Assembly (NCBI GenBank): GCA_964411925.1
Contig: CAYPNI010000107.1
Coordinates: 1 to 13,956, forward strand
From: VFKU01 sp964411925
Lineage (GTDB): Bacteria > Hydrogenedentota > Hydrogenedentia > Hydrogenedentales > GCA-2746185
Direction: 5' to 3'
DNA: 13,956 bases
The position numbers were made by a program, and so were the translations under genes. The number at the start of each line of letters is the position of its first letter. Position 1 is the stretch's first letter. Positions 8,222 to 13,956 of the stretch are shown one piece after another. The notes beneath the pieces are model-generated. The model was not told the origin of the DNA, made no database searches, and saw only the letters and a program-made list of their open reading frames with translations.

Positions 8222-8227
8222 TATACT
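8222..8227 (+). promoter_or_regulatory. -10 box of a likely leaderless transcript (methyltransferase gene)
   Basis: TATACT ends 7 nt before the ATG at 8235, so transcription would begin at or next to the start codon. No ribosome binding site is present. TCGACA at 8195-8200 is the only -35-like string and its 21-nt spacing is too long to rely on. Confidence 0.4.
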
Positions 8228-8234
8228 GGTGTAC

Positions 8235-9029
8235 ATGCGTCTGAAGCATATCCGCCACTACATCCGGCTTCGCAGAATCGCATCGAATCCGGTGGAAGTC
8301 CTGCGATTCCGCACCCGCCAACGCCCGGGCATTTCAATCGAAGTGCGGATGCTCGAGGGTCCGCCCATCGTCCTTCGTGGGGGCACGTCAGACACAGGCC
8401 TCTTCCGCAGCATCTTCGTGAGGAACGAGTACCGATTACCCATCGCGGCAGATTGGACGTGTGTCGTCGATCTCGGAGGAAACGTCGGATTGTTCACGCT
8501 TCGCGCGGCGAAGCTAGCCTCGCGTGTCATCAGCGTGGAGCCTTCGACGTCGAATTTCGAAGCGCTTCGGCGCAACACGGCGCATCTGCCCGGAGTGATA
8601 CCCGTGCATGCGGCCGTCGCCGGGCGGAGCGGCACGCTGCGGTTGTACTCTCCCGCAACATCCACGCACACAGGTTCGTTCTCCACCTTCGAAACGAGCC
8701 AGGAAGGGATAGAGTTCTCCGGTTTTGAGGAGGTAACGGCAATCACGTTGGACCAAATCTTTGAGCGCCACGGTATTACGCATTGCGATCTGCTCAAAAT
8801 CGACGTTGAAGGACAGGAATACGAAGTTCTCCATGCCGCAAGCGATGAAACGTTTCGCCGTATCGATCGCATCTATGGCGAATACCACAACGTCGCCCCG
8901 GAGGACCCGCGAACGCGGATCGATGACTTCATCGGGTTCCTGCGATCAAAGGGCTATCAAGTAAAGCTCAAGCGGAATCGGAGCAAGCTAAACCATGGAA
9001 ACTTCTTCGCCACGCGTTCGGGTCTATAG
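8235..9029 (+). CDS. FkbM-family SAM-dependent methyltransferase
   Basis: The 264-aa protein shows the FkbM-family Rossmann core: CVVDLGGNVGLFTL (residues 76-89) is the SAM-binding Gly-rich loop, VISVEPSTSNFEALRRN (98-114) holds the acidic residue of strand 2 and the following helix, and LLKIDVEGQEYEVL (186-199) is the family signature. FkbM-type enzymes mostly O-methylate small molecules or sugars, often of surface glycans; the substrate cannot be told here. No signal peptide or membrane helix is seen, so it should be cytoplasmic. An in-frame ATG at 8091 lies inside the tRNA gene and is rejected; the ATG at 8235 begins the family-like N-terminus, and a -10 box sits 7 nt before it. The gene is alone, 143 nt before the next plus-strand gene. 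Confidence 0.88.
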   Translation: MRLKHIRHYIRLRRIASNPVEVLRFRTRQRPGISIEVRMLEGPPIVLRGGTSDTGLFRSIFVRNEYRLPIAADWTCVVDLGGNVGLFTLRAAKLASRVISVEPSTSNFEALRRNTAHLPGVIPVHAAVAGRSGTLRLYSPATSTHTGSFSTFETSQEGIEFSGFEEVTAITLDQIFERHGITHCDLLKIDVEGQEYEVLHAASDETFRRIDRIYGEYHNVAPEDPRTRIDDFIGFLRSKGYQVKLKRNRSKLNHGNFFATRSGL

Positions 9030-9135
9030 TGAGCGTATGACGGTCCCAACGCGCGGCGCGCCGGCCCCTCCGCAGCGTTAAATTCGCGCGGCGCAACCAG
9101 ATAGTCGCCGCGCACTTCGTCGGACCATTTTCCCA

Positions 9136-9165
9136 TTGTCAGTTGAATCGTGTTTGCTGTAGTCT
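9136..9165 (+). promoter_or_regulatory. Predicted promoter giving a leaderless transcript (phosphotransferase gene)
   Basis: TTGTCA (9136-9141) and TAGTCT (9160-9165) are 18 nt apart. The -10 box ends 7 nt before the ATG at 9173, the same spacing as at the preceding gene. No Shine-Dalgarno sequence lies in the CTTGCC stretch before the ATG. Confidence 0.5.
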
Positions 9166-9172
9166 GCTTGCC

Positions 9173-10240
9173 ATGTCTGTCGCCGATACAACCGCGCCTG
9201 TCCGCAGTGGTGAACGCGTCGACGTCGCCAAGCTCGCGAAGTTTTTGCGGGGCAAACTCCCCGGACTGATGGACCTGATCGAGATCCGGCAGTTCCCCGG
9301 AGGCCACTCCAACCTGACGTATCTGGTGAAAGCGGGCACGCACGAGTGGGTGATGCGGCGGCCGCCGCTCGGCAGCACAGTAAAATCCGCGCACGACATG
9401 GGCCGCGAGTATCGCGTGCTCTCGCGCCTGCACGAACGCTTCCCCAAGGCGCCCGAACCGCTCCTCTACTGCGAAGACGCGTCCGTCATCGGCGCGCCCT
9501 TCTATCTCATGAAACGCGTTGACGGAGTCGTATACCGCGCGCAACGGCCGGCGGACTTTGCGTTGACCGCGCACCGCGTTCGGGACGCGTGCTACGACTT
9601 CGTCGAGACGCTCGCCGCGCTGCACGGGATCAATTACCGCGCCGCGGGCCTCGAGGACATGTACAAAGGCCCGGGCTATCTCGACCGCCAGCTGCGCGGC
9701 TGGGAAAAGCGATGGGCCGACGCGCGCACCGAACCCATCGCGGACATGGAACGCGCACTGCCCTGGCTCAAGGAGCACATGCCGGCCGCGGACTACGGCG
9801 CCGCGCTGATCCACAATGACTACAAGTTCGATAACGTCGTCTACGACGCCGAAACCGGAAAAAAAGTCGTCGGCGTACTGGATTGGGAAATGGCGACAGT
9901 GGGCGACCCGCTCTCGGATTTCGCCGTGACGCTGACGACCTGGATCGAGCGCAGCGACGGGCCCGAATCGAGCGTTTCGGCCTCGTTTATGTGCCGCGAG
10001 ACCGGCGCGCTCACGCGCGAAGAGCTCATCCGGATTTACGAACGCCGGACGGGCTTCGACCTGAGCGACCTGCTCTGGTACTACGTCCTCGCGCTCTACA
10101 AGGGCGCCGTCATCATCCAGCAGATTTACTACCGATACCACCACGGCCTGACGAAGGACGAACGCTTCGCGAGAATGGGCGACATCACCAAGGGCCTGGC
10201 ACGCCGCGCCGTCGCCGCGATCGACTCCGGGAAGATCTGA
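9173..10240 (+). CDS. APH-fold phosphotransferase, ACAD10/11 and LvaA kinase-like
   Basis: The 355-aa protein belongs to the aminoglycoside phosphotransferase fold. It has QFPGGHSNLTYLV (40-52, nucleotide loop), VMRRPPLG (60-67), catalytic HNDYKFDN (214-221, Asp216 and Asn221) and the metal-binding LDWEMATVGDPLSD (236-249). This pattern, with RRPP in place of the usual Lys strand and DWE-x-A-x-x-GDP, is that of the COG3173 branch that includes the kinase domain of ACAD10/ACAD11 and bacterial LvaA. Those phosphorylate the hydroxyl of 4-hydroxyacyl-CoA; an antibiotic-resistance role is unlikely. I infer a CoA-thioester substrate from the family and from the acyl-CoA synthetase and dehydrogenase at the window edges, but none is in the same operon. 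The ATG at 9173 is preferred over an upstream TTG at 9143, because the promoter overlaps that extension. Confidence 0.85.
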   Translation: MSVADTTAPVRSGERVDVAKLAKFLRGKLPGLMDLIEIRQFPGGHSNLTYLVKAGTHEWVMRRPPLGSTVKSAHDMGREYRVLSRLHERFPKAPEPLLYCEDASVIGAPFYLMKRVDGVVYRAQRPADFALTAHRVRDACYDFVETLAALHGINYRAAGLEDMYKGPGYLDRQLRGWEKRWADARTEPIADMERALPWLKEHMPAADYGAALIHNDYKFDNVVYDAETGKKVVGVLDWEMATVGDPLSDFAVTLTTWIERSDGPESSVSASFMCRETGALTREELIRIYERRTGFDLSDLLWYYVLALYKGAVIIQQIYYRYHHGLTKDERFARMGDITKGLARRAVAAIDSGKI

Positions 10241-10258
10241 TCGATCCTGGGAGGGCGC

Positions 10259-10289
10259 AAAAAAATGGGCGGCCGCGAAGGACCGCCCC
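10259..10289 (-). terminator. Intrinsic terminator of the DUF2911 gene
   Basis: On the minus strand GGGCGG (10283-10288) pairs with CCGCCC (10267-10272), extended by two more pairs past a one-base bulge, with a 5-nt loop. One A and then seven T follow (10265-10259). It lies 21 nt after the DUF2911 stop. On the plus strand the hairpin has no T run behind it, so it serves mainly the minus-strand gene. Confidence 0.8.
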
Positions 10290-10310
10290 GTTAACGCCTG
10301 GGCCTGAAGA

Positions 10311-10862
10311 TCAGGAATCGCTGACTTTCACCTCGAAGCCGCAGCGAATCTTTTCCCAGTGCAGATCAACCTGTACCGAATTGTCGGTCAGCCCGTTGAA
10401 TTCGTAGACCATCCACTCTTGGTGTTCGGCAGCCTGGGGCTTCGCAGTCACGCGCAGCGCGTCGTCCTTCTCGTCGTACTCTTCGCTCCCGTGCGACGTG
10501 AAGTTCTTGCTGAAGATGAAGGTCCATTCGTCTTTGCTCGCCAGAATCAGCAAACCATACGTCCCCGCCTTGAGCGGCTCGCCATTGACCGTCACGTCGG
10601 AGTCAAACGTGATCGACGTGCGCTCGTTCGCGCCCGCGCGCCAGATGCGGCCATCCAGCGGAACAAGGTCGGTGCCGTAGACCTGCCGGCCGCGCACGCC
10701 GGGACGGCTGAACTCCATCTCGATGAACGTGTTCCCGACCTGCTGCTCAATGTGCTGCCACGGACTCTTCTGCGAGCGTTCAGGACGCTCCGCCGCTACG
10801 TTCAAAGTCAGCGCAAGCGCGACCAACGTTCCGCCGACGACACTGCGAATTACCTTGTTCAT
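10311..10862 (-). CDS. DUF2911 family secreted protein
   Basis: The 183-aa protein has a signal peptide (Lys3/Arg6, then VVGGTLVALALTL) with a likely cut after Val-Ala-Ala at residue 24, so it should be exported. The mature part matches the DUF2911 pattern: FSRPGVRGRQVYG (51-63), LVPLDGRIWRAGANERTSIT (66-85), VNGEPLKAGTYGLLIL (92-107), EWTFIFSKN (112-120), and a closing VDLHWEKIRCGFEV (165-178). The biochemical role of DUF2911 is unknown. The ATG at 10860-10862 has GGGAGG 7 nt upstream. It ends in a strong terminator shared by no other gene, so it is a single-gene unit. The 268-bp gap to the divergent gene at 11131 must hold both promoters; I found no convincing -35/-10 pair in it. Confidence 0.9.
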   Translation of the reverse strand: MNKVIRSVVGGTLVALALTLNVAAERPERSQKSPWQHIEQQVGNTFIEMEFSRPGVRGRQVYGTDLVPLDGRIWRAGANERTSITFDSDVTVNGEPLKAGTYGLLILASKDEWTFIFSKNFTSHGSEEYDEKDDALRVTAKPQAAEHQEWMVYEFNGLTDNSVQVDLHWEKIRCGFEVKVSDS

Positions 10863-11130
10863 TCCACTTCCTCCCGGTAAATTGGTGGCTAGATAGGGGA
10901 TCGCTACGATGGCTCATTCCGGGGAACAAAACAAGATTCGGAAGCTCGGTTAATCCATCGTCGAACTGGCGAATCCCGCGCCGATTTGGCCGAAAACACC
11001 ATCGGCCCCGCGCGGGCCCGCGTTCAACGATCCGCGTAAGTCGATTATTGTCAGCTACTTGAGTCTGCCAAGTCGATTGGTACAGCCGTTGCGCTTCATA
11101 CGCGCGTTTGGGCATGGAAGGAGCGCGTCA

Positions 11131-11523
11131 ATGAACAAACAAGACCACATAAGACTGCTCGGCTGGCTGTACGTCGCCTACGGCGCGCTCATCCTGATCG
11201 GCGCCGCCATCGGGTTGTTGTCCACGGTCGTCTCTGGCCTCTTCTCGTTCGACATCGTCGAATTGCTCGTCGGTTCGATTGTCGGCGCGATCGTCATGGG
11301 GTTCCTCGTCGTACTCTCGCTGCCAAGTTTGTACGCGGGCAAAGGGTTGCTTGAAGGAAAGAGCTGGGCGCGCGTACTCGCCATGATCCTCGGCGCGCTC
11401 AGTTTCTTCAGCTTCCCCATCGGCACCGCGCTCTGCGTCTACACGTTCTGGGTGCTATGGGGCAAGGACGCCGACCCGTACTTCGAAGGCCGCTACCCCA
11501 GCTACCACGAGCGCCGCCTCTGA
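11131..11523 (+). CDS. Small multi-helix membrane protein, unknown function
   Basis: The 130-aa protein is mostly hydrophobic. Predicted helices are at about 9-34, 44-66 and 82-110 (the last may be two short helices). The loop SLYAGKGLLEGKSWAR and the stretch FPIGTALCVYTFWVLWG are conserved-looking features that recur in uncharacterised bacterial inner-membrane proteins. The tail after the last helix is short and polar (DADPYFEGRYPSYHERRL). The start is the ATG at 11131 with GGAAGGAG 7 nt upstream; the longer frame to 11059 is not supported. It converges with the glycosyltransferase gene, with 9 nt between stops, and no terminator is visible. No function can be given. Confidence 0.8.
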   Translation: MNKQDHIRLLGWLYVAYGALILIGAAIGLLSTVVSGLFSFDIVELLVGSIVGAIVMGFLVVLSLPSLYAGKGLLEGKSWARVLAMILGALSFFSFPIGTALCVYTFWVLWGKDADPYFEGRYPSYHERRL

Positions 11524-11532
11524 CGCGTTCGT

Positions 11533-13152
11533 TTACTCCAGCCGCGCCGCCGGAATCTCAATATCGCGTCGCGCAAGAACGCCGTAGGTGTACCCCTTCA
11601 GACACCACCGTTCCTTCACCTTCGCCGATACTCCGCGAACGTCGATGATCGATCCGCGCTCCGGCACGCTCTTGCCCATGTACAGCATGTACGCAAGCTC
11701 GTAACCCGCGTCAAGATACTGCTCGCGCGGTAAGAAGATCTGCGCGTTCAGTTCGCTGTCAAGGTTGCACGTCACCAAATCAGGCCGGCGGCCCAGCACG
11801 TATTCGGGATTGGTCTTGCTGTGGCCGGGCACGAAACCCTGAGCGTCCGTTTCCGCCACCCGGCGATCGTTCAGGCCGTACATGTCTATCGCGTACAGGC
11901 CGGAGAAGTACGCGATTTTTCCCGCCGCATCGACCGCGATGACGGTGTCGCGCGGAACAGTGCTCAGCGCCTGCCCGAGCGCGATCCAGGGATCGGTGCG
12001 GCGATCGATGACGACCGCCCGCGTGGGCAAATCAAGGTGAAGGCCCGCCAACAACAACAGCGGCATCACGGCCGTCATCGCGCCGGTGCGCAGCGCACCC
12101 TCGGGAATGCGCGCGAACAGCAGGAACAGGCGGTACAGCCCAAGCGGCACGAGGATCAGCAGGAAACGCATCCCGAAGATGTCGCCGCCGACGTAAAACC
12201 AGTATCCGAGCCAGCCCGCTGCAAAGAATGGCTCGAACTCAATCGCGACGCGACGCGGCCGCGCGCGAAACGTCCGGATCGCGCCGAGCGCGACGCCGAG
12301 CACCAAGACGACGAGATACGGCACTAGCGATCGAAAGTGACGGATCTCGCGGAACGCGTACGCGATCCGCCGATCGAGCGCGCCGGTTACTTTGACGTAA
12401 AACGTGTTCGGAAGCGGCAGGTCGTAGTACGCAAGGCGCCACGCCGTGATCGCGCCGAGGCTGATCACGAGCGCCGCGCCCCCCCAGATCAGTTCCCGGC
12501 GACGCCCCGTGATCGCTGCCCAGAACACGATGAGCAGCACGGCGACGAAGCCGTCCGCGCGCGCAATCACGAGCAGCGCGCACGCGGCCGCCAGCGCGGC
12601 CAGATCGCGACGTTGCCCGCGTACGGAATACTGCTCCAGCGCACTCCACGCAAGCACGAAACACAAAATCACGAGCGACGTTTCCATGCCGGACCAGATC
12701 GCCCACCAGAACGGCGTGAACGCCGCGAACAACGCCGACGCGGCGACTACGTGCAGCCTCGGCAGACGGAGCGCCAGCGTGCGGGCGAACAGCGCCAGCG
12801 CAGTGACCAGGGCCACCGTATTGATCGCGATCGAGAAGGGATAGACATTCTCGGGGCCGAATACGGCGATCCCCGCGGCCGCGATTAACGTATACAGCGG
12901 GTTCGTGTAGCCCTCGACGCGTTCACCGGGATTAAAGACGAGTCCGCGCCCCTCGACCAGATTTTGCGCGTAGCGAAATGAAATGAATGCGTCGTCGTAC
13001 CCGCGCTCCACCCAGCGGATCTGCATGTACGCCGAGCCCGCAAGCAAAACCAGCACGGGGAACGCCAGGAGCCACAGGGGGAACGAGTCGCGCGCGGGGC
13101 GGGCCTCGCCGGTGATGTCCTCGCCCGTCACGCGACGCCGCCCGTTGTGCAT
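11533..13152 (-). CDS. GT-C type membrane glycosyltransferase, AftB-like
   Basis: The 539-aa protein has about ten hydrophobic segments in residues 25-375 and a soluble, probably periplasmic C-terminal domain. The first extracytoplasmic loop carries DDAFISFRYAQNLVEG (53-68) and PGERVEGYTNPLY (75-87); the Asp pair is the expected catalytic/metal site of GT-C enzymes using polyprenyl-phosphate sugars. PNTFYVKV (248-255), GGDIFGMRF (322-330) and AIDMYGLND (421-429) are further marks of this family, which includes mycobacterial arabinofuranosyltransferase AftB-like proteins and many unassigned bacterial members. It likely adds a sugar to a cell-surface glycan or lipid; donor and acceptor are unknown. 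The start is the ATG at 13150-13152, with no good Shine-Dalgarno site; a GTG seven codons in is an alternative. No other glycan gene is adjacent except the FkbM methyltransferase about 2.5 kb away. Confidence 0.82.
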   Translation of the reverse strand: MHNGRRRVTGEDITGEARPARDSFPLWLLAFPVLVLLAGSAYMQIRWVERGYDDAFISFRYAQNLVEGRGLVFNPGERVEGYTNPLYTLIAAAGIAVFGPENVYPFSIAINTVALVTALALFARTLALRLPRLHVVAASALFAAFTPFWWAIWSGMETSLVILCFVLAWSALEQYSVRGQRRDLAALAAACALLVIARADGFVAVLLIVFWAAITGRRRELIWGGAALVISLGAITAWRLAYYDLPLPNTFYVKVTGALDRRIAYAFREIRHFRSLVPYLVVLVLGVALGAIRTFRARPRRVAIEFEPFFAAGWLGYWFYVGGDIFGMRFLLILVPLGLYRLFLLFARIPEGALRTGAMTAVMPLLLLAGLHLDLPTRAVVIDRRTDPWIALGQALSTVPRDTVIAVDAAGKIAYFSGLYAIDMYGLNDRRVAETDAQGFVPGHSKTNPEYVLGRRPDLVTCNLDSELNAQIFLPREQYLDAGYELAYMLYMGKSVPERGSIIDVRGVSAKVKERWCLKGYTYGVLARRDIEIPAARLE

Positions 13153-13190
13153 CGAACTCGCAACGCCGGTCTGGTTCCTAGCCCAATACC

Positions 13191-13228
13191 GTCATTGCGA
13201 GGAGCGCGGTCTGCGACGAAGCAATCTC
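13191..13228. repeat. REP-like dispersed repeat (GTCATTGCGAGGAGCG family)
   Basis: The plus strand reads GTCATTGCGAGGAGCG, then CGGTCT, then GCGACGAAGCAATCTC. The ends ATTGC (13194-13198) and GCAAT (13221-13225) are inverted. Sequences of this type occur as scattered intergenic copies in many unrelated bacterial genomes, where reading through them gives HCEER-like peptides. It sits between the acyl-CoA dehydrogenase stop and the glycosyltransferase start. Only one copy is in this window, so its dispersal in this genome is not shown here. Confidence 0.65.
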
Positions 13229-13302
13229 GCCAACCAGAATGTAGGGTTTGCTGCCGCGGGACATTCACAAGACTCTTTCTCGATGCGGTTCTGCGATCGG
13301 AA

Positions 13303-13956
13303 TTAGTTCCTGTAGTCCGGCAGGGTGCCTTTCGACGCAACGATCGCCCCGGCGACGAACGTGCGCAGGTCGATCCGCTTCTGCGCGAGAGGCAGCCACG
13401 CGCGAAGCAGCGACAGTTGTGAGCGCAACTCGTCGCCCGACCACAACGACGCCGCGATCTCGGTCGATTCCTGGCGCACTCGATCGGACGCGTACTCGAA
13501 GTAAAGCCGCGCCAGCGCCGCGGGCAGCTCTGTCGACTTCTCCCCGTGCCGGCGCTGGAGTTTAATCACGCGCAGCACGGTACTCTCCATCGCGAGGATT
13601 TCGATCGCGATGTCCGCCAGGCTGCCGAGGTACTGCTGGTTCGCGTTGTCGAGCAGCGGCTCATAGCCGACCGTATCGAGCACCTTGCCGCACAGGTACC
13701 GGAATATCCGTTTCAGGTCCTCGACCTGATCGCGCATGGCGTCGAGCGAATCGTCGCGGCCTTCGTTGCTGTCTGCGCGCCGGGCCGGCTCGAGCGCGGC
13801 AATCGCGTCGCGCAGGGGCAACTGGCCCTGGGACGCTTTGCGCAGCATCGCCTTCATCGCGCTCAGCCGGCAGATCTCGCTCGTGCCCTCGTAGATCCGC
13901 GTGATGCGCCAGTCGCGGTACATGCGCGCGGGCGCATACTCCTCGCTGTAGCCGTA
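13303..13956 (-). CDS. Acyl-CoA dehydrogenase, C-terminal part (VLCAD/ACAD9-like)
   Basis: The gene enters from the right edge and 217 codons are present. The visible part opens with YGYSEEYAPARMYRD and then RITRIYEGTSEI, the classic end of the ACAD catalytic core: the YEGT loop carries the catalytic-base region in this branch and binds FAD. About 190 more residues follow, mostly helical (for example DAMRDQVEDLKRIFRYL and ARLYFEYASDRVRQE), as in the extended C-terminal domain of VLCAD and ACAD9, which helps membrane association. ACADs perform the first oxidation of beta-oxidation. The stop is TAA at 13303-13305. I see no terminator between it and the repeat at 13191. Confidence 0.92.
   Translation of the reverse strand, partial: YGYSEEYAPARMYRDWRITRIYEGTSEICRLSAMKAMLRKASQGQLPLRDAIAALEPARRADSNEGRDDSLDAMRDQVEDLKRIFRYLCGKVLDTVGYEPLLDNANQQYLGSLADIAIEILAMESTVLRVIKLQRRHGEKSTELPAALARLYFEYASDRVRQESTEIAASLWSGDELRSQLSLLRAWLPLAQKRIDLRTFVAGAIVASKGTLPDYRN

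Noticed and set aside
9054..9063. Palindrome CGGCGCGCCG downstream of the methyltransferase gene
   Set aside because: Short GC palindromes are expected by chance in this sequence, and it has no T run and no partner site.
8957..10144. A 395-codon open frame on the minus strand opposite the phosphotransferase gene
   Set aside because: It mirrors a gene with intact APH motifs on plus. Long antisense frames are common at this GC content, and its peptide resembles no family I know.

Overview
The window is a GC-rich stretch of bacterial chromosome carrying ordinary housekeeping and accessory genes. It is almost certainly from a scaffolded draft or metagenome assembly, because positions 7880-7979 are a run of 100 N. 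A flagellin, a lepA-lepB gene order, Gram-negative style secreted proteins and two kinds of short dispersed repeat point to a free-living, flagellated bacterium. A PVC/Hydrogenedentota-like or similar uncultivated lineage is possible, but this is a guess and no gene here fixes the phylum. I see no phage, integrase, transposase, CRISPR array or defence system.

Layout, left to right. The left edge (1-200, minus) is the N-terminus of an acyl-CoA synthetase. Between it and the flagellin gene (578-1387, minus) lies an array of four 33-35 bp tandem repeats (357-495). A SixA-type phosphohistidine phosphatase (1600-2076, minus) stands back to back with a small one-helix membrane protein (2105-2296, plus). 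The largest block is a minus-strand operon read from about 7770 down to 2321: recO, then lepA, then two consecutive type I signal peptidase genes. It has a good sigma70-like promoter at 7773-7802. To the right of the N gap are tRNA-Leu(CAG), an FkbM-type methyltransferase, and a phosphotransferase of the kind found in ACAD10/ACAD11 and LvaA, all on plus. Then come a DUF2911 secreted protein (minus) with a clear terminator, a small multi-helix membrane protein (plus), and a GT-C membrane glycosyltransferase (minus). A REP-like repeat (13191-13228) follows, and the C-terminal part of an acyl-CoA dehydrogenase (minus) runs off the right edge.

The most unusual content is the signal peptidase pair. 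Each gene encodes an intact S26 catalytic domain (Ser/Lys dyad and GDN box present), then one further predicted membrane helix, then a second S26-like domain whose catalytic residues are gone. In both proteins the general-base Lys position is Gly in the second copy. Because only one helix separates the domains, the dead copy may face the cytoplasm, and Arg-rich C-termini agree with that. This looks like a duplicated signal peptidase with a built-in pseudoenzyme module, made twice from adjacent genes.

Other points worth attention: two neighbouring plus-strand genes whose -10 boxes end exactly 7 nt before the ATG with no ribosome binding site (likely leaderless); a minimal flagellin without the variable outer domains; and a loose set of acyl-CoA genes (synthetase, kinase-like protein, dehydrogenase) spread over both strands.
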